Shown here in pieces: positions 62,621-64,000 of a stretch of DNA of 64,000 bases (its first letter is position 1; each line of letters starts with the position of its first letter). Both the position numbers and the translations under genes were made by a program. Under the pieces are notes generated by a model, which did not search any database, was not told the DNA's origin, and saw only the letters and a program-made list of their open reading frames with translations. Source of the stretch: an uncultured Prevotellaceae bacterium. Lineage in GTDB: Bacteria; Bacteroidota; Bacteroidia; Bacteroidales; Muribaculaceae. The DNA lies in contig CAMVKS010000009.1 of NCBI GenBank assembly GCA_947167995.1, positions 1 through 64,000 of the forward strand. Direction: 5' to 3'.

Positions 62621-63964
62621 TTAGATAACACCCTGCTCGAGCATAGCCTGAGCAACCTTCATGAAGCCAGCGATGTTAGCGCCCTTCACGTAGTCGATAG
62701 TGCCGTCGGCCTGAGTACCGAACTTCACGCACTGCTCGTGAATGTTCTCCATGATCCAGTGAAGCTTCTCGTCAACTTCCTTAGCCGACCAGCTCAGGTG
62801 AGCAGCGTTCTGAGTCATCTCAAGACCCGAGGTAGCTACACCACCCGCGTTAACGGCCTTGCCAGGAGCGAAGAGGATGCCGTTCTTCTGGAAGAAGTGG
62901 ATAGCGCCAGGTTGGCAACCCATGTTAGAAACCTCGCAGCAGCACCAGCAGCCATTAGCCTTCAATTCCTTAGCGTCATCCTCGCTAAGCTCGTTCTGGA
63001 ATGCGCAAGGAAGAGCGATGTCACAAGGTATGCTCCAAGCCTTCTTGCCAGCAGTAAACTTAGCCTGTGCAGGGAACTTGTCGGCCATATCCTGAACCTT
63101 GTTGCGGTTAGAAGCACGCATTTCAAGCATATAATCGATCATCTCAGGAGTGATGCCTTCGGGAATCTCGCAAACGCCGTCGGGGCCAGAAATGGCAACA
63201 ACCTTAGCGCCGAGCTCAACAGCCTTCTTCGAAGCACCCCAAGCCACGTTACCGAAGCCCGAGAGAGCAACCTTCATGCCCTTGATGTCCTTGCCAGCCT
63301 TGTGGAGCAGGTGCTGAGTGAAATAGAGAGCACCGTAGCCAGTAGCCTCGGGACGGAGGATAGAGCCACCCCAAGTCTCGCCCTTGCCAGTGAGCACGCC
63401 AGTGTGATAGCGGCGAGCCAGCTTTTGATACATACCATTGAGGTAACCAATCTCACGACCACCAACGCCTACGTCGCCAGCGGGAACGTCCTGATCGGGA
63501 CCAATGTTGTGACGGAGCTCAAGCATGAATGCCTGGCAGAAACGCATGATTTCGGCGTCGCTCTTGCCAACTGGATCGAAGTCAGAGCCACCCTTGCCAC
63601 CGCCCATAGGCAGAGTAGTAAGAGCGTTTTTGAAAGTCTGCTCGAAACCGAGGAACTTCAGCATTGAGGGAGTAACAGCCTTGTGGAAGCGGAGACCACC
63701 CTTGTAAGGGCCAATGGCGCTGTTGAACTGCACGCGGTATCCCAGGTTGGTTTGAACCTCACCCTTATCGTCGATCCATGTTACACGGAAAGTGAAGATG
63801 CGCTCGGGCTCTACCATGCGCTCAACGATTTTTGCTTTCTCAAACTCAGGATGCTGGTTGTAAACCTCTTCGATAGACTCGAGAACCTCACGTACAGCCT
63901 GCAGATACTCAGATTCGCCTGGGTGTTTAGCCTCCAGGTCGGCCATAATTTTTTCAACGTTCAT
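62621..63964 (-). CDS. gdhA: NADP-specific glutamate dehydrogenase
   Basis: A 447-residue hexameric enzyme that forms glutamate from 2-oxoglutarate, ammonia and NADPH, central to nitrogen assimilation. Motifs: GPYKGGLRFHKAVTPSMLK, the catalytic Lys in PMGGGKGGSDFDP, DVPAGDVGVGGREIGY, the nucleotide loop ALSGFGNVAWGASKKAVELG, and NAGGVATSGLEMTQNA. Length fits the family (445-450). Its start is 36 bases from the window end, so the promoter lies only partly in view. Confidence 0.97.
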   Translation of the reverse strand: MNVEKIMADLEAKHPGESEYLQAVREVLESIEEVYNQHPEFEKAKIVERMVEPERIFTFRVTWIDDKGEVQTNLGYRVQFNSAIGPYKGGLRFHKAVTPSMLKFLGFEQTFKNALTTLPMGGGKGGSDFDPVGKSDAEIMRFCQAFMLELRHNIGPDQDVPAGDVGVGGREIGYLNGMYQKLARRYHTGVLTGKGETWGGSILRPEATGYGALYFTQHLLHKAGKDIKGMKVALSGFGNVAWGASKKAVELGAKVVAISGPDGVCEIPEGITPEMIDYMLEMRASNRNKVQDMADKFPAQAKFTAGKKAWSIPCDIALPCAFQNELSEDDAKELKANGCWCCCEVSNMGCQPGAIHFFQKNGILFAPGKAVNAGGVATSGLEMTQNAAHLSWSAKEVDEKLHWIMENIHEQCVKFGTQADGTIDYVKGANIAGFMKVAQAMLEQGVI

Positions 63965-64000
63965 GATTGAAATGATTTAGAAAATTAATTTTATTAAAAA

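Noticed and set aside
1-64000. CRISPR array, toxin-antitoxin pair, restriction-modification or insertion sequence
   Set aside because: I saw no regular direct repeats with spacers, no Cas, methylase or transposase motif and no terminal inverted repeats with target duplications.

Overview
The window looks like the chromosome of a gut-type member of the Bacteroidales, probably near Muribaculaceae or Prevotellaceae. Supporting signs are: Bacteroidota promoters (TTG, about 20 bases, then TAnnTTTG) before many genes; BspA-type leucine-rich surface protein; type-A C-terminal sorting signals; the Bacteroidota-style bamD/omega and Nif3/zinc-ribbon gene pairs; a NagB-LmbE fusion; and six exported proteins ending in a dockerin-like double calcium-loop module. 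No rRNA, CRISPR array, integrase, transposase or prophage was seen. The family placement is inference from gene style only.

Layout. 1-4.9 kb: five exported proteins on the + strand, two of them dockerin paralogues. 5-16 kb: housekeeping genes (rnr, Nif3/zinc-ribbon pair, tdk, holin-like membrane protein, ansA, esterase, tadA, LRR protein, RecD-like helicase). 16-24 kb: tRNA-Ser, YitT-family membrane protein, a 55-residue ferredoxin, LTA-synthase-like membrane enzyme, SUI1 factor and an AddA-like helicase-nuclease. 24-27 kb: copZ-copA-surE operon, whose copper ATPase lacks the ATP-binding N domain. 27-32 kb: dockerin protein, exported SUMF1-domain protein, exported GDPD phosphodiesterase. 32-40 kb, mostly minus strand: Sel1 protein with a compensated frameshift, trxA, dnaE, NagB-LmbE fusion, xth, small membrane protein, DUF4250 protein. 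40-45 kb: dgt, lpxB, an HD-RpiB fusion, a DMT transporter. 45-54 kb: three large dockerin proteins (LRR-like, M6 protease, phosphodiester glycosidase) around a PQQ-like lipoprotein. 54-64 kb: Fe/Mn superoxide dismutase, a decayed gene remnant, HAD phosphatase, regulator/membrane-protein operon ending in a tiny hydrophobic ORF, tRNA-Arg, ung, typA, Sel1 protein, bamD, omega-like subunit, outer-membrane protein and gdhA.

How it fits together. Most of the window is core metabolism and information processing. The accessory layer is an exported set that shares one C-terminal module, D-x-N-x-D-G-x5-D twice, joined to very different N-terminal parts: a protease, a phosphodiester glycosidase, carbohydrate-binding-like folds, LRRs and ASH-type domains. 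No cohesin partner is visible here. Two other exported proteins (LRR protein and GDPD) end instead in a type-A-like sorting signal, so two classes of C-terminal tag coexist. The best candidates for a less-described system are this dockerin-tagged secretome, the N-domain-less copper pump and the HD-RpiB fusion.
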